From CAVQKZ01 sp963837325 (lineage in GTDB: Bacteria > Actinomycetota > Actinomycetes > Mycobacteriales > Jatrophihabitantaceae): a stretch of 64,000 nucleotides of DNA. The translations under genes were made by a program, and so were the position numbers. How positions within the stretch are numbered: the stretch's first letter is position 1; every line of letters starts with the position of its first letter. The stretch lies in contig CAWIMV010000001.1 of the NCBI GenBank assembly GCA_963837325.1, positions 1,860,001 to 1,924,000 on the forward strand. Reading direction: 5' to 3'. Below the pieces are notes generated by a model that saw only the letters and a program-made list of their open reading frames with translations, searched no databases and was not told where the DNA came from. Shown here piece by piece: positions 46,133 to 54,773 of the stretch.

Positions 46133-46834
46133 ATCACCGAAGCCAGGGGCCGCGTCGACGAGCAGGCGCTCACCGCACCCGTCGGGGATTCCCACGCCCG
46201 CCCGCACCGTCGCCGCAATCTGCTCCTCGCCGCCGTGGCTGTGATCGCGACGGCCCTGTTCGTGGTCTACCTCTGGGGCGGCTACGACCTCGGCTGGAAG
46301 TGGACCGGACTCTCGGACTCGGTTCACCTGTGGGACTGGCTGCAGGTCATCGCCTTGCCGATCACGGTGGCGCTCGCTCCATTGTTGATCCGGCACCGCC
46401 AATTCCTCACCAACCGGCACCGCGCGGCCATCAGCGCGGCGCTGATCATTTTCGCGGTGCTGGTGACGTCCGGGTACCTCGTCCCGCTCCCCTGGACCGG
46501 CTTCACCGGCAACACGCTGTGGGACTGGCTCGAGCTGACGCTGCTGCCCCTGGTTGTCGCGACCGCATCGTTGTGGGCCGGCCGCGACGGCGTGCATCGC
46601 TCGCACCCCTACGCGAGTGCCACCGTTCTCGTCGCCTTCGCCGCATTGGTGCTCTGCGGATACCTGGTGCCCTGGACGTGGACCGGGTTTCGCGGCAACA
46701 CCGCATGGGACTGGATCAAACTGCTGCTGCTTCCGGTTCTCGTCCCAACCCTGCTGCTGCCGGCGTTGACCGATCGGATGGCGAATCGGCTCGCCGAACC
46801 GCAAGCCCGGCCCGGGCCGGCTACGCCGGACTGA
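46133..46834 (+). CDS. Six-helix membrane protein with three internal repeats, unknown function
   Basis: About 233 aa. After a charged N-terminus, six hydrophobic segments form three copies of a helix-loop-helix unit. Each loop carries a Gly/Trp motif: WKWTGLSDSVHLWDWLQ, PWTGFTGNTLWDWLE and TWTGFRGNTAWDWIK, each followed by a Leu/Pro helix (LPITVA, LPLVVA, LPVLVP). I do not recognise a characterised family. The open frame reaches back to 45875, but the first 86 codons look noncoding; the ATC at 46133 sits 5 nt after GGAGGG and gives ITEARGR, so it is the best start. Convergent overlap with the MFS gene. Confidence 0.7.
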   Translation: MTEARGRVDEQALTAPVGDSHARPHRRRNLLLAAVAVIATALFVVYLWGGYDLGWKWTGLSDSVHLWDWLQVIALPITVALAPLLIRHRQFLTNRHRAAISAALIIFAVLVTSGYLVPLPWTGFTGNTLWDWLELTLLPLVVATASLWAGRDGVHRSHPYASATVLVAFAALVLCGYLVPWTWTGFRGNTAWDWIKLLLLPVLVPTLLLPALTDRMANRLAEPQARPGPATPD

Positions 46835-48179
46835 CCCGCTGGGCGTCGGCCCGCCGGACGAAGCCCACCGCACCCACCAGCGCGAGGATCCCCGCGGCGA
46901 TCCACGCTATGACCGGACCCGCCGTCCCGTGCCCGGTCGTACCCGTGGTGGCGGCGGCGAGCAGCAGCAGCGCCGCCGTTCCGATTGCCGTACCGAGCTG
47001 CGCGGTCGTGTTGATGATCCCCGATGCCGTGCTGCGCCAGGCGGTGTCGACATCGGTACCCAGCGTCGTGGAGGCGACCGCCGCCAGCCCGAGCCCCAGA
47101 CCGGCGACCGCCACACAGGCCGACAGCGCCGCGGCCGAGGCAGCGGTGCCGGCCAGCGCTCCGATCGCCAGAGCGATGACGGCCAACCCGACCGCCAGCA
47201 CGCGCGCGGGCGGCAGCCGTCGCAGGACGGGTGCCGCGAGGGCCGACCCGACCACCACGGCCAGGCTGAACGGGACCAGGGCCGCAGCGGCCCAAAGCGG
47301 GCTGCGGTGTCGGGCGTGCTGGAGGTAGAGCGTGGCCAGCGTCATGGCCGAACTGGTGGTTGCGGTGTTGAGAAAGGCGCCGATCGCGCCCCGCCGCAGG
47401 GCGGGCTGGCGCAGGGCGGCGACGGGCAGCAGCGGATGGGTCGCGCGGCGCTCGACCATGATGAAAACGGCCGCGAGTCCGCCGGCCAGTACCACCAATC
47501 CGACGCCGGCCAGACGATGTCCGGCCTGCCCCACCAGCGTTGTCCCGACGATCACGGCCATGATCGCCGCGGTGAAAGTGAGCGCGCCGCCGACGTTCAG
47601 CGAGCCGGTGCGCTCGCCGGGACGGTCTCGCGGTACGGATGCGACGATGGCACCCGCGAGGACGGCGGAAAGGGGCAGGTAAGCCCAGAAGATCGCCCGC
47701 CAGCTGGTCAGGTCGGTGACGATCCCGCCGACCACGAAACCGCTCGCGCCAGCCGCGGCGCCGGCGGCGCTCCAGGCCGCGATCGCCCGCCGGCGCACCG
47801 GGCCGGCCGGGGTGAGAGTAGTGAGCAGCCGAAGCGCGGACGGGACAGATGTTGCCGCGGCCGCGCCTTGCACACAGCGGGCCGCGGTCAACGCGGCGAT
47901 GGTGTCGGCGAGCGCGCCGACCAAAGAGCCGAGCGCGAACACCGCCAGCCCGACGACGATGACGCGGCGGTGGCCGAACCGGTCACCGAGCCGCGCTCCG
48001 AGGATCAGCAGACCGCCGAAGAACATGGCGTAGCCAGTGACCACCAGGCTGCCCGACGACTCGGGGGCAGCGAGATCACTCAGCATGCTGGGCAGTGCGG
48101 TGACGACCACCGTTACGCCCAAGACGTCGATGAACTGGACCAGGCACAGCGCGGCCACGGCCGGGCCCAGACGTCTCAT
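46821..48179 (-). CDS. MFS transporter, DHA2 (14-helix drug efflux) type
   Basis: 452 aa, about 14 hydrophobic segments. The motif A loop GARLGDRFGHRR after helix 2 and the ALPSMLSDL segment are typical of QacA/EmrB drug:H+ antiporters. It exports an unknown compound. The last codons overlap the end of the convergent repeat protein by 14 bp. Upstream, 66 bp away in the same direction, is a small ABM-like gene, then a divergent TetR gene; together they look like a regulated efflux module. Confidence 0.88.
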   Translation of the reverse strand: MRRLGPAVAALCLVQFIDVLGVTVVVTALPSMLSDLAAPESSGSLVVTGYAMFFGGLLILGARLGDRFGHRRVIVVGLAVFALGSLVGALADTIAALTAARCVQGAAAATSVPSALRLLTTLTPAGPVRRRAIAAWSAAGAAAGASGFVVGGIVTDLTSWRAIFWAYLPLSAVLAGAIVASVPRDRPGERTGSLNVGGALTFTAAIMAVIVGTTLVGQAGHRLAGVGLVVLAGGLAAVFIMVERRATHPLLPVAALRQPALRRGAIGAFLNTATTSSAMTLATLYLQHARHRSPLWAAAALVPFSLAVVVGSALAAPVLRRLPPARVLAVGLAVIALAIGALAGTAASAAALSACVAVAGLGLGLAAVASTTLGTDVDTAWRSTASGIINTTAQLGTAIGTAALLLLAAATTGTTGHGTAGPVIAWIAAGILALVGAVGFVRRADAQRVSPA

Positions 48180-48245
48180 GCCCGGACCGTACCCAGACGG
48201 TGCGACGCCGCTGGCGAACCGGCGGCGCGACCGGTGACTGACCCG

Positions 48246-48560
48246 TCAGCCTCGTACCGAGGAGCCGTCCGCGAAGCGCACATCGACGACCCGTACGGGT
48301 ACCCGCGGCGGCTCCCCCTGCACGTGAACCCCTCGGTCGACGAGCAGGGGATGCACCACCGGATGGATGACGGATTCGAAGGCGTCATCACATGCCTGCT
48401 CGGACTCCCAGACGTCGAGGTAGCGCATCGTGCCGTCCGACTGTTCGATCGCTACGTGCACGACGAGACCGGGCATCTTGGCCGTGCCCATCCGCTCGGC
48501 GACAGCGGCGTAGAAGTCCGCGTCGATTGGCAGGTCCTGGCTCCAGGCGTAGAGACTCAT
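48246..48560 (-). CDS. Small conserved protein, dimeric alpha-beta barrel-like
   Basis: 104 aa. The sequence MSLYAWSQDLPIDADFYAAVAERMG, then VVHVAIEQSDGTMRYLDVWESEQACDDAFE (split features: a beta-strand, YLDVWES, helix) resembles ABM/stress-responsive A/B barrel proteins common in actinomycetes. No enzymatic residues can be assigned. ATG 48560 faces the tetR gene with a palindrome between them. Probably co-regulated with the MFS gene downstream. Confidence 0.7.
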   Translation of the reverse strand: MSLYAWSQDLPIDADFYAAVAERMGTAKMPGLVVHVAIEQSDGTMRYLDVWESEQACDDAFESVIHPVVHPLLVDRGVHVQGEPPRVPVRVVDVRFADGSSVRG

Positions 48561-48575
48561 GACACTCCAGATTTG

Positions 48576-48594
48576 ATCCGATACTGCTTCGGAT
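48576..48594. promoter_or_regulatory. Operator candidate between tetR and the ABM-like gene
   Basis: An inverted repeat ATCCGA-n7-TCGGAT lies 15 bp before the ABM-like ATG and overlaps the -35 region of tetR, whose -10 is TAAGCT (48604-48609). The placement fits a TetR repressor controlling both divergent genes. Confidence 0.55.
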
Positions 48595-48616
48595 GAATAT
48601 TGCTAAGCTAGCCACC

Positions 48617-49261
48617 GTGTCCGAGCGCGTCAAGCCCCGCCGCTACGACAGCTCACGCCGTCGCGAAGCGGCGCAGGCGACGCGAGCGGCGATCTTGCAG
48701 GCCGCGCGGGACCTGTTCGCGACCAACGGGTATGTCGCCACGACCGTCGCGCAGATCGCCCAGCGCGCCGGGGTCGTCCCGGACACGGTGTATGCCGCCG
48801 TGGGAACCAAACCTGTGCTGTTCGAGCTGTTGATCGAAACCGCACTGTCGGGACGCGACGAAGCCGTCCCCGGCGCGGACCGCGACTACGCCACCCGGAT
48901 GCGAGCCACGCCCGACGCGCGCACGAAACTCGCGATCTACGCCGCAGCTGTCACGCAATTGCAGGTCCGCCTCGCCCCGCTGTTCCTGGCCTTGCGGGCT
49001 GCGGCGAGCGGCACCCCGGATTTGGACCAACTCTGGCGTCGGATCACCGAACGCCGTGCCGTCAACATGCGGGCGTTGGCTGACGATCTGGGTCAGTCCG
49101 GTGAACTGCGTCGGGATCTGAGCCGCGACGAAATCGCCGACATCATCTGGACGATGAACGGTGCCGAGTACTACGCCCTGCTGGTGCTCGACCGGGGCTG
49201 GACACCGGAGCGTTTCGAACAGTGGTTGCTCGACTCCTGGACCCGTCTGCTGCTGTGCTGA
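48617..49261 (+). CDS. TetR-family transcriptional regulator
   Basis: 214 aa. The N-terminal helix-turn-helix is in RAAILQAARDLFATNGYVATTVAQIAQRAGVVPDTVYAAVGTK (read over residues ~22-64), the standard TetR pattern; the C-terminal ligand domain is not specific. The GTG at 48617 is 7 nt after TAAGCT, so a leaderless start is likely; an upstream ATG at 48593 would lie inside the operator. Divergent from the ABM-like/MFS pair, its probable targets. Confidence 0.88.
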   Translation: MSERVKPRRYDSSRRREAAQATRAAILQAARDLFATNGYVATTVAQIAQRAGVVPDTVYAAVGTKPVLFELLIETALSGRDEAVPGADRDYATRMRATPDARTKLAIYAAAVTQLQVRLAPLFLALRAAASGTPDLDQLWRRITERRAVNMRALADDLGQSGELRRDLSRDEIADIIWTMNGAEYYALLVLDRGWTPERFEQWLLDSWTRLLLC

Positions 49262-49282
49262 CGGTGAGTGCAGTGAGCGCTC

Positions 49283-49996
49283 CTATGTCACGCCGCGGCG
49301 GGCGGCCCGGTCGGCCGCTCGCCCGAAGGCGCTGACGAGGCCTTGCACGGCGAGTGGGCGCAGCCGAGCCAGCATGGCGACGACCTGCTCATGATCGATC
49401 TCGCCGCGCTGGTAAGGGCCCCAGACCGCGTCCACGAACACGTCGGTCAACCCGTTGGCCACCGCTGTCGCGTGTTCGCCGATGATTCGGGCCGAGTCCT
49501 GCAGCACGCTGGTCGGCACCGGCAACTGCAACAGTTCGACAGCATGGCCAAGCGCTGCCGGCGACGTTCGGTAGACGCCGTCGCCGACCGTTTCGAGTGC
49601 CGCGATCTGCTCGAGGTAGCCGATCTCCTCGTCGGTCAGTCGCCGGCCGGCTCGTCGGTCAAGGGTGGCCCGGTCGATCTCCTCGGTCTGGTCGGGCAGC
49701 CATGGCGCGAGCACGGCGGCGTGCACCGCGTACTCCGCCGGGTTGGCGTCCACCGGGATCCGGGACAACACCCGCTCGATCGCGGCGAGCGTGTAACCGT
49801 GCTCCTGCAGCGTCCGGATGAGTTCCAAACGCATCCGGTGCCGGGCGTCGTAGTACGCGGCCCGGCCACGGCGCCGCGGTGCGGGCAGCAGTCCCTCGGT
49901 TGCATAGAACCGGACCGTGCGTACGGTCATCCCGGTGCGCGCGGCCAGCTCGTCGATCGTCAACTCGCCAGCTTCCGCGGACACCGATGACGCCAT
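49283..49996 (-). CDS. MerR-family regulator of the fatty-acid oxidation operon
   Basis: 237 aa. The winged helix-turn-helix begins LTIDELAARTGMTVRTVRFYATEGLLP, followed by the coiled-coil helix and a long C-terminal region with no ligand-binding motif I know. ATG 49996 is 8 nt after TACCCT (50010-50005, minus strand), suggesting a leaderless mRNA; the longer frame crosses the promoter and is ignored. It is divergent from fadA, whose promoter has a 19-bp spacer of MerR type, so control of that operon is inferred. Confidence 0.85.
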   Translation of the reverse strand: MASSVSAEAGELTIDELAARTGMTVRTVRFYATEGLLPAPRRRGRAAYYDARHRMRLELIRTLQEHGYTLAAIERVLSRIPVDANPAEYAVHAAVLAPWLPDQTEEIDRATLDRRAGRRLTDEEIGYLEQIAALETVGDGVYRTSPAALGHAVELLQLPVPTSVLQDSARIIGEHATAVANGLTDVFVDAVWGPYQRGEIDHEQVVAMLARLRPLAVQGLVSAFGRAADRAARRGVT

Positions 49997-50034
49997 GTTT
50001 GCCGAGGGTAGACCAAGAACACATTTACTGGCAC

Positions 50035-50065
50035 TTGACGACTGTGACAGTGATACTGGCACGAT
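50035..50065 (+). promoter_or_regulatory. Long-spacer MerR-type promoter of fadA
   Basis: TTGACG (50035-50040) and CACGAT (50060-50065) are 19 bp apart. The spacer contains a palindrome ACTGT-G-ACAGT (50041-50051), and the 9-mer TACTGGCAC occurs at 50026-50034 and again at 50054-50062. The 19-bp spacing mirrors the TipA-like promoter at 23321. Confidence 0.5.
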
Positions 50066-50104
50066 GAGGGCAACTCCGAGGATCTCGTTGAGGACGGTAC
50101 CGGC

Positions 50105-51319
50105 ATGAGCACTGAAGCTTTCGTCTACGACGCCGTGCGCACCCCGCGCGGCCGCGGCAAGAACACCGGTTCGCTGCACGGCACCAAGCCGATCTCCCTC
50201 GTGGTGGGCCTGCTCGACGAGTTGCGCAAGCGCAACCCTGGCCTCGACCCGGCCCAGGTCGAGGACATCATCCTGGGCGTCGTCTCCCCGATCGGCGAGC
50301 AGGGCGCCGACATCGCCCGCACCGCCGCCTTGGCCGCCGGTTACGAGACCTCCGGCCCGGGCTTCCAGCTCAACCGCTTCTGTGCCTCAGGTCTCGAGGC
50401 CGTCAACATCGCGGCCCAGAAGGTTCGATCCGGCTGGGAGGACCTGTTGCTCGCCGGCGGGGTCGAGTCGATGTCACGCGTACCGATGGGCTCCGACGGC
50501 GGCCCGTGGGCCATGGACCCAGAGACGGCCTACGCCACCGGGTTCGTCCCCCAGGGCATCAGCGCCGACCTGATCGCCACCATCGAAGACTTCAGTCGCG
50601 ACGACGTCGACCTGTTCGCCACCGAGTCGCAGACCCGCGCCGGCAAGGCGCTGGCCGACGGCGCGTTCAGCCGCTCGGTGATCCCGGTCGTCGACATCAA
50701 CGGCCAGCTCGTGCTCGACCACGACGAGTTCCCCCGCCCTGGGACGACGCCGGAATCGCTCGCCCGCCTCAAGCCGTCGTTCGAGGCGTTGGGCGAGATG
50801 GGTGGCTTCAACGCCGTGGCCCTGCAGAAGTACCACTGGGTCGAGAAGATCAATCACGTGCACACGCCCGGCAACTCTTCTGGCATCGTCGACGGCGCCG
50901 CGCTCATGCTCATCGGCAGCGAGCAGGCCGGCACGAACCTGGGCCTCACCCCACGCGCGCGCATCCTGTCGACCGGCGTCGTCGGTACCGAGCCGACGAT
51001 CATGCTCACCGGCCCGGTGCCGTCCGCGCAGAAGGCACTGGCCAAGGCCGGCCTTGAGGTCGACCAGATCGACCTGTTCGAGGTCAACGAGGCATTCGCC
51101 GCCGTGGTGCTCAAGTTCATGCGCGACATGGGTGTCCCGCACGACAAGGTGAACGTCAACGGCGGCGCGATTGCGCTCGGCCACCCACTCGGCGCCACCG
51201 GCGCGATGATCCTCGGCACCCTGATCGACGAGCTCGAGCGGCGCGACCAGCGCTTCGGCCTGGCCACCCTGTGTGTCGGCGGCGGCATGGGTGTCGCCAC
51301 CGTGGTCGAGCGTCTCTAA
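50105..51319 (+). CDS. fadA: Acetyl-CoA C-acyltransferase (thiolase)
   Basis: 404 aa, releasing acetyl-CoA from 3-ketoacyl-CoA in beta-oxidation. Nucleophile Cys93 is in NRFCASGLEAV; the other catalytic motifs are EVNEAFA, GGAIALGHPLGATGA (His) and CVGGGMG (Cys). It resembles the mycobacterial FadA that pairs with FadB as a trifunctional complex. ATG 50105 follows a GAGGACGG site. 28 bp before fadB in one operon. Confidence 0.95.
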   Translation: MSTEAFVYDAVRTPRGRGKNTGSLHGTKPISLVVGLLDELRKRNPGLDPAQVEDIILGVVSPIGEQGADIARTAALAAGYETSGPGFQLNRFCASGLEAVNIAAQKVRSGWEDLLLAGGVESMSRVPMGSDGGPWAMDPETAYATGFVPQGISADLIATIEDFSRDDVDLFATESQTRAGKALADGAFSRSVIPVVDINGQLVLDHDEFPRPGTTPESLARLKPSFEALGEMGGFNAVALQKYHWVEKINHVHTPGNSSGIVDGAALMLIGSEQAGTNLGLTPRARILSTGVVGTEPTIMLTGPVPSAQKALAKAGLEVDQIDLFEVNEAFAAVVLKFMRDMGVPHDKVNVNGGAIALGHPLGATGAMILGTLIDELERRDQRFGLATLCVGGGMGVATVVERL

Positions 51320-51347
51320 ACCCAGCGAACCGATTCGGAGCGACCAG

Positions 51348-53555
51348 ATGACTGAACAGAACACCATCCGCTGGGACCAGGACGCTGACGGCATCGTCAC
51401 CCTCACGCTCGATGACCCGACCCAGCGCGCCAACACGATGACCGAGGCGTACCAACAGTCGATGCGCGCCGCCGTCGATCGGCTCTACGCCGAGCAGGAC
51501 ACCATCACCGGGGTGATCGTCACCTCGGCCAAGGACACCTTCTTCGCCGGCGGCGATCTGAAGTTGCTGGTGCAGGTCAACGACGACAACGCGGCAGAGT
51601 TCGCTGCGGGCGTCGCCGCGATGAAGTCCGATCTGCGCCGCCTCGAGACGCTCGGCAAGCCCGTGGTCGCAGCGCTCAACGGCGCTGCGCTCGGCGGTGG
51701 CCTGGAGATCGCGCTCGCCTGTCAGCACCGCATCGCGCTGGACAACCCGAAGTCCCAGTTCGGCGTCCCCGAGGTCACATTGGGCCTGCTGCCCGGCGGC
51801 GGCGGCGTCACCCGGATCACGCGCTTGCTCGGCATCGCCGACGGCCTGATGAAGGTGCTGCTGCAAGGGAACCGGTTCAAGCCGGCCGAAGCGGTCGACG
51901 TCGGCATCGTGGACGAGCTCGCAGCCACTCCGGAGGAGATGTTCGACAAGGCCCGGGCCTGGATCAAGGCCAACCCCGAGGCGGTTCAGCCCTGGGACGC
52001 CAAGGAGTACCGCATGCCCGGTGGCGTCCCGTCCAACCCGAAGCTCGCGGGCATGCTGCCCGCCTTCCCAGCGAACCTCCGTAAGCAGCTGAAGGGCGCT
52101 CCGATGCCCGCGCCGCACCACATCATGTGCGCCGCCGTCGAGGGGGCGAGCGTCGACATCGAGACCGCTTTCACGATCGAGGGCCGGTACTTCATCGACC
52201 TGGCGCGCGGCCAGGTGGCCAAGAACATGATCCAGGCGTTCTGGTTCGACCTCAACTCCATCAACGCCGGCGGATCGCGTCCGGAAGGCTACGAGCCCCG
52301 CCCGATCAGGAAGGTGGCGATCCTCGGTGCCGGGATGATGGGCGCCGGCATCGCTTACGTCAGTGCCCGCAACGGCATCGATGTGGTGCTCAAGGACGTC
52401 TCGATCGAGGCGGCCGAGAAGGGCAAGGACTACTCCAAGAAGATCCTCGACAAGGCCGTATCACGGGGCAAGGTGACCGAGACCAAGCGCGACGAGGTGC
52501 TCGCCCGGATCACTCCGACGGCCGACTACGCCGATCTCGCCGGGTGCGATCTCATCGTCGAAGCGGTCTTCGAGAAGGTGTCGCTCAAGCACGAGGTGTT
52601 CGGCGAGGCCGAGCCGGTCGTCGCGCCGGACGCACTGCTCGGGTCCAACACCTCCACCCTCCCCATCACCGAACTGGCCCAGGGCGTGCAGCGCAAAGCC
52701 GATTTCATCGGGCTGCATTTCTTCTCCCCCGTTGACAAGATGCCGCTGCTGGAAATCATTCGAGGCGAGCAGACGTCGGACGCCGCGTTGGCCCGGGCCC
52801 TGGACTACGCCACGCAGATCAAGAAGACGCCGATCGTGGTCAACGACAGCCGCGGCTTCTTCACCAGCCGGGTGATCGGCACGTTCGTCAATGAGGCGCT
52901 GGCCATGCTGGGTGAAGGGATCCCTCCGGCGACGATCGAGCAGGCCACCACCCAGGCTGGCTACCCCGTCGGGGCCTTGCAACTCGCCGACGAACTCAAC
53001 CTGGAATTGTTCCTGAAAATTCGCAACGAGACGCGCGCAGCGGCCGAGGCTGCGGGCGTCGACTACCCGCGCCATCCGGCCGAGGACGTCGTCGAGAAGA
53101 TGGTCGAGCTGGGCCGGCCTGGCCGCCTGCGTGGCGCCGGCTTCTTCAACTACGACGAGAGCGGCAAGCGCACCGGCCTGTGGCCCGGACTCGCCGACGC
53201 GTTCCCGGTCCGGAACAACCCTCCCCCGCCGGCTACGCCTTCATCGGCGGGGGAACCCCCGTCCCCGATCGAGCTGCCCGAGCTCGAGGAACGGATGCTC
53301 GTGATCGAGGCGGTCGAGTCGGCCCGCTGCGTCGAGGAAGGCGTCATCGTCAAGACGGCCGACGCGAACATCGGCTCGATCATGGGCATCGGGTTTCCGC
53401 CCTGGACCGGTGGCGTGCTGCAGTACATCAACGGCTATCCGGGCGGGGTGGCCGGCTTCGTCGAGCGGGCCAACCAGCTGGCCGAGCGTTACGGCGACCG
53501 GTTCAGCCCGAACCCGCTGCTGCGCAAGAAGGCCGAGAACGGCGAGACCTTCTAA
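51348..53555 (+). CDS. fadB: Fatty oxidation complex alpha subunit (enoyl-CoA hydratase / 3-hydroxyacyl-CoA dehydrogenase)
   Basis: 735 aa. Residues ~1-200 are a crotonase domain (VTSAKDTFFAGGDLK, ALNGAALGGGLEIALAC); residues ~320-500 an NAD-binding dehydrogenase (ILGAGMMGAGIAYVSA) with IGLHFFSPVDKMPLLE; the C-terminal dehydrogenase domain follows. It hydrates and oxidises acyl-CoA intermediates for FadA. The ATG at 51348 is used; the frame extends upstream into fadA but that part is spurious. A Pro/Ser-rich insert occurs near residues 625-645. Confidence 0.95.
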   Translation: MTEQNTIRWDQDADGIVTLTLDDPTQRANTMTEAYQQSMRAAVDRLYAEQDTITGVIVTSAKDTFFAGGDLKLLVQVNDDNAAEFAAGVAAMKSDLRRLETLGKPVVAALNGAALGGGLEIALACQHRIALDNPKSQFGVPEVTLGLLPGGGGVTRITRLLGIADGLMKVLLQGNRFKPAEAVDVGIVDELAATPEEMFDKARAWIKANPEAVQPWDAKEYRMPGGVPSNPKLAGMLPAFPANLRKQLKGAPMPAPHHIMCAAVEGASVDIETAFTIEGRYFIDLARGQVAKNMIQAFWFDLNSINAGGSRPEGYEPRPIRKVAILGAGMMGAGIAYVSARNGIDVVLKDVSIEAAEKGKDYSKKILDKAVSRGKVTETKRDEVLARITPTADYADLAGCDLIVEAVFEKVSLKHEVFGEAEPVVAPDALLGSNTSTLPITELAQGVQRKADFIGLHFFSPVDKMPLLEIIRGEQTSDAALARALDYATQIKKTPIVVNDSRGFFTSRVIGTFVNEALAMLGEGIPPATIEQATTQAGYPVGALQLADELNLELFLKIRNETRAAAEAAGVDYPRHPAEDVVEKMVELGRPGRLRGAGFFNYDESGKRTGLWPGLADAFPVRNNPPPPATPSSAGEPPSPIELPELEERMLVIEAVESARCVEEGVIVKTADANIGSIMGIGFPPWTGGVLQYINGYPGGVAGFVERANQLAERYGDRFSPNPLLRKKAENGETF

Positions 53556-53633
53556 GCGACTTGGCCCCATAGCAGGCGGCGCGTGGGCGTGTCGCCCGGC
53601 CGCGGGGCCAAGACCTACGGAGAGGACGCAGCC

Positions 53634-54773
53634 ATGCCCGGGCCGCTCACCGGAGTCCGCGTCATCGAGCTGCCCGCGCTCGGGCCGGTGCCGTTCCTCG
53701 GCATGTTGCTGGCCGACCTCGGCGCCGAGGTCGTGCGCATCGACAAGCTGCCCGGCCCGGAGCGGATGTTCGGCGGACTGCCGGCGGGACCGCTCGGCCG
53801 CGGGCGCCGCTCGATCGGCCTGGACCTGCGCCGGCCCGGTGCGGCCGAGGTGGTACTGCGGCTGGCCGAGCGGTCCGAAGCACTCATCGAGGGCTTCCGG
53901 CCGGGGGTGGCCGAGCGGCTCGGTGTCGGGCCCGACGAGGTACTCGCCCGTAACGCCAAGCTCGTCTACGGGCGCATGACCGGGTGGGGCCAGCACGGCC
54001 CGCTCGCCGCGACGGCCGGCCACGACATCACCTACCTCGCCATCTCCGGTCTGCTGCACGGCATCGGGCCCGCCGACGGCCCGCCGGTGCCGCCGATCAA
54101 CTACGTCGCCGACTTTGGTGGCGGGTCGATGTTCCTGGCCACCGGCCTGCTGGCCGCCCTGCTGCACGCGCGCGCCACCGGAGAGGGTCAGGTCGTCGAC
54201 TCCGCCATGACCGAAGGTGCCGCCTACCTCAGTTCGATGACCCGGACGTTCCTGGCCGCTGGCGGATGGCACGACGTGCGCGCCGCCAACATGCTCGACG
54301 GCGGCGCCCCGAACTACCGTTGCTACGAATGCTCCGACGGCCGCTACGTCGCAGTTGGCGCCCTCGAACCACAGTTCTGGTCGGTGCTCCTAGGCGCGCT
54401 CGGCCTGGACGCGGACACCACGCCGTCCCCGTACGAGCCGTCGCAATGGCCGGCGTGCGCGGCGCTGTTGACCGAGACATTCGCCACGAAGACCCGCGAC
54501 GAGTGGGCGGCGGTGTTCGCCCCGCTCGACGCGTGCGTGGCCCCGGTGCTCACGTTGAGCGAGGCACCGGGGCACGCGCACAACGCGGCGCGGGCCTCGT
54601 TCACGCGGGTCGGTGAAGCCACGCTGGCCGCGCCCGCCCCGCGGTTCGCAGCGACTCCCGGCGCGACCGGCCCGTTGACCGAGATCGGCGCCGACAGTAA
54701 CGCGGTGCTGGCCGAGCTGGGCTTCGATGCGGCCGAGCTCGACCAACTGCGCGCCGACGGGGCGATCAGCTAG
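53634..54773 (+). CDS. CaiB/BaiF (class III) CoA transferase, alpha-methylacyl-CoA racemase-like
   Basis: 379 aa. The start GVRVIELPALGPVPFLGMLLADLGAEVVRI (residues ~5-34) and the MTGWGQHGP and HDITYLAISG stretches match alpha-methylacyl-CoA racemases, which invert 2-methyl groups so branched acids can enter beta-oxidation. The catalytic His-Asp pair is plausible in GHDITY and nearby. ATG 53634 has a GGAGAGGA site. Last gene of the fadA-fadB operon, 78 bp after fadB; racemase versus CoA transfer is unproven. Confidence 0.88.
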   Translation: MPGPLTGVRVIELPALGPVPFLGMLLADLGAEVVRIDKLPGPERMFGGLPAGPLGRGRRSIGLDLRRPGAAEVVLRLAERSEALIEGFRPGVAERLGVGPDEVLARNAKLVYGRMTGWGQHGPLAATAGHDITYLAISGLLHGIGPADGPPVPPINYVADFGGGSMFLATGLLAALLHARATGEGQVVDSAMTEGAAYLSSMTRTFLAAGGWHDVRAANMLDGGAPNYRCYECSDGRYVAVGALEPQFWSVLLGALGLDADTTPSPYEPSQWPACAALLTETFATKTRDEWAAVFAPLDACVAPVLTLSEAPGHAHNAARASFTRVGEATLAAPAPRFAATPGATGPLTEIGADSNAVLAELGFDAAELDQLRADGAIS

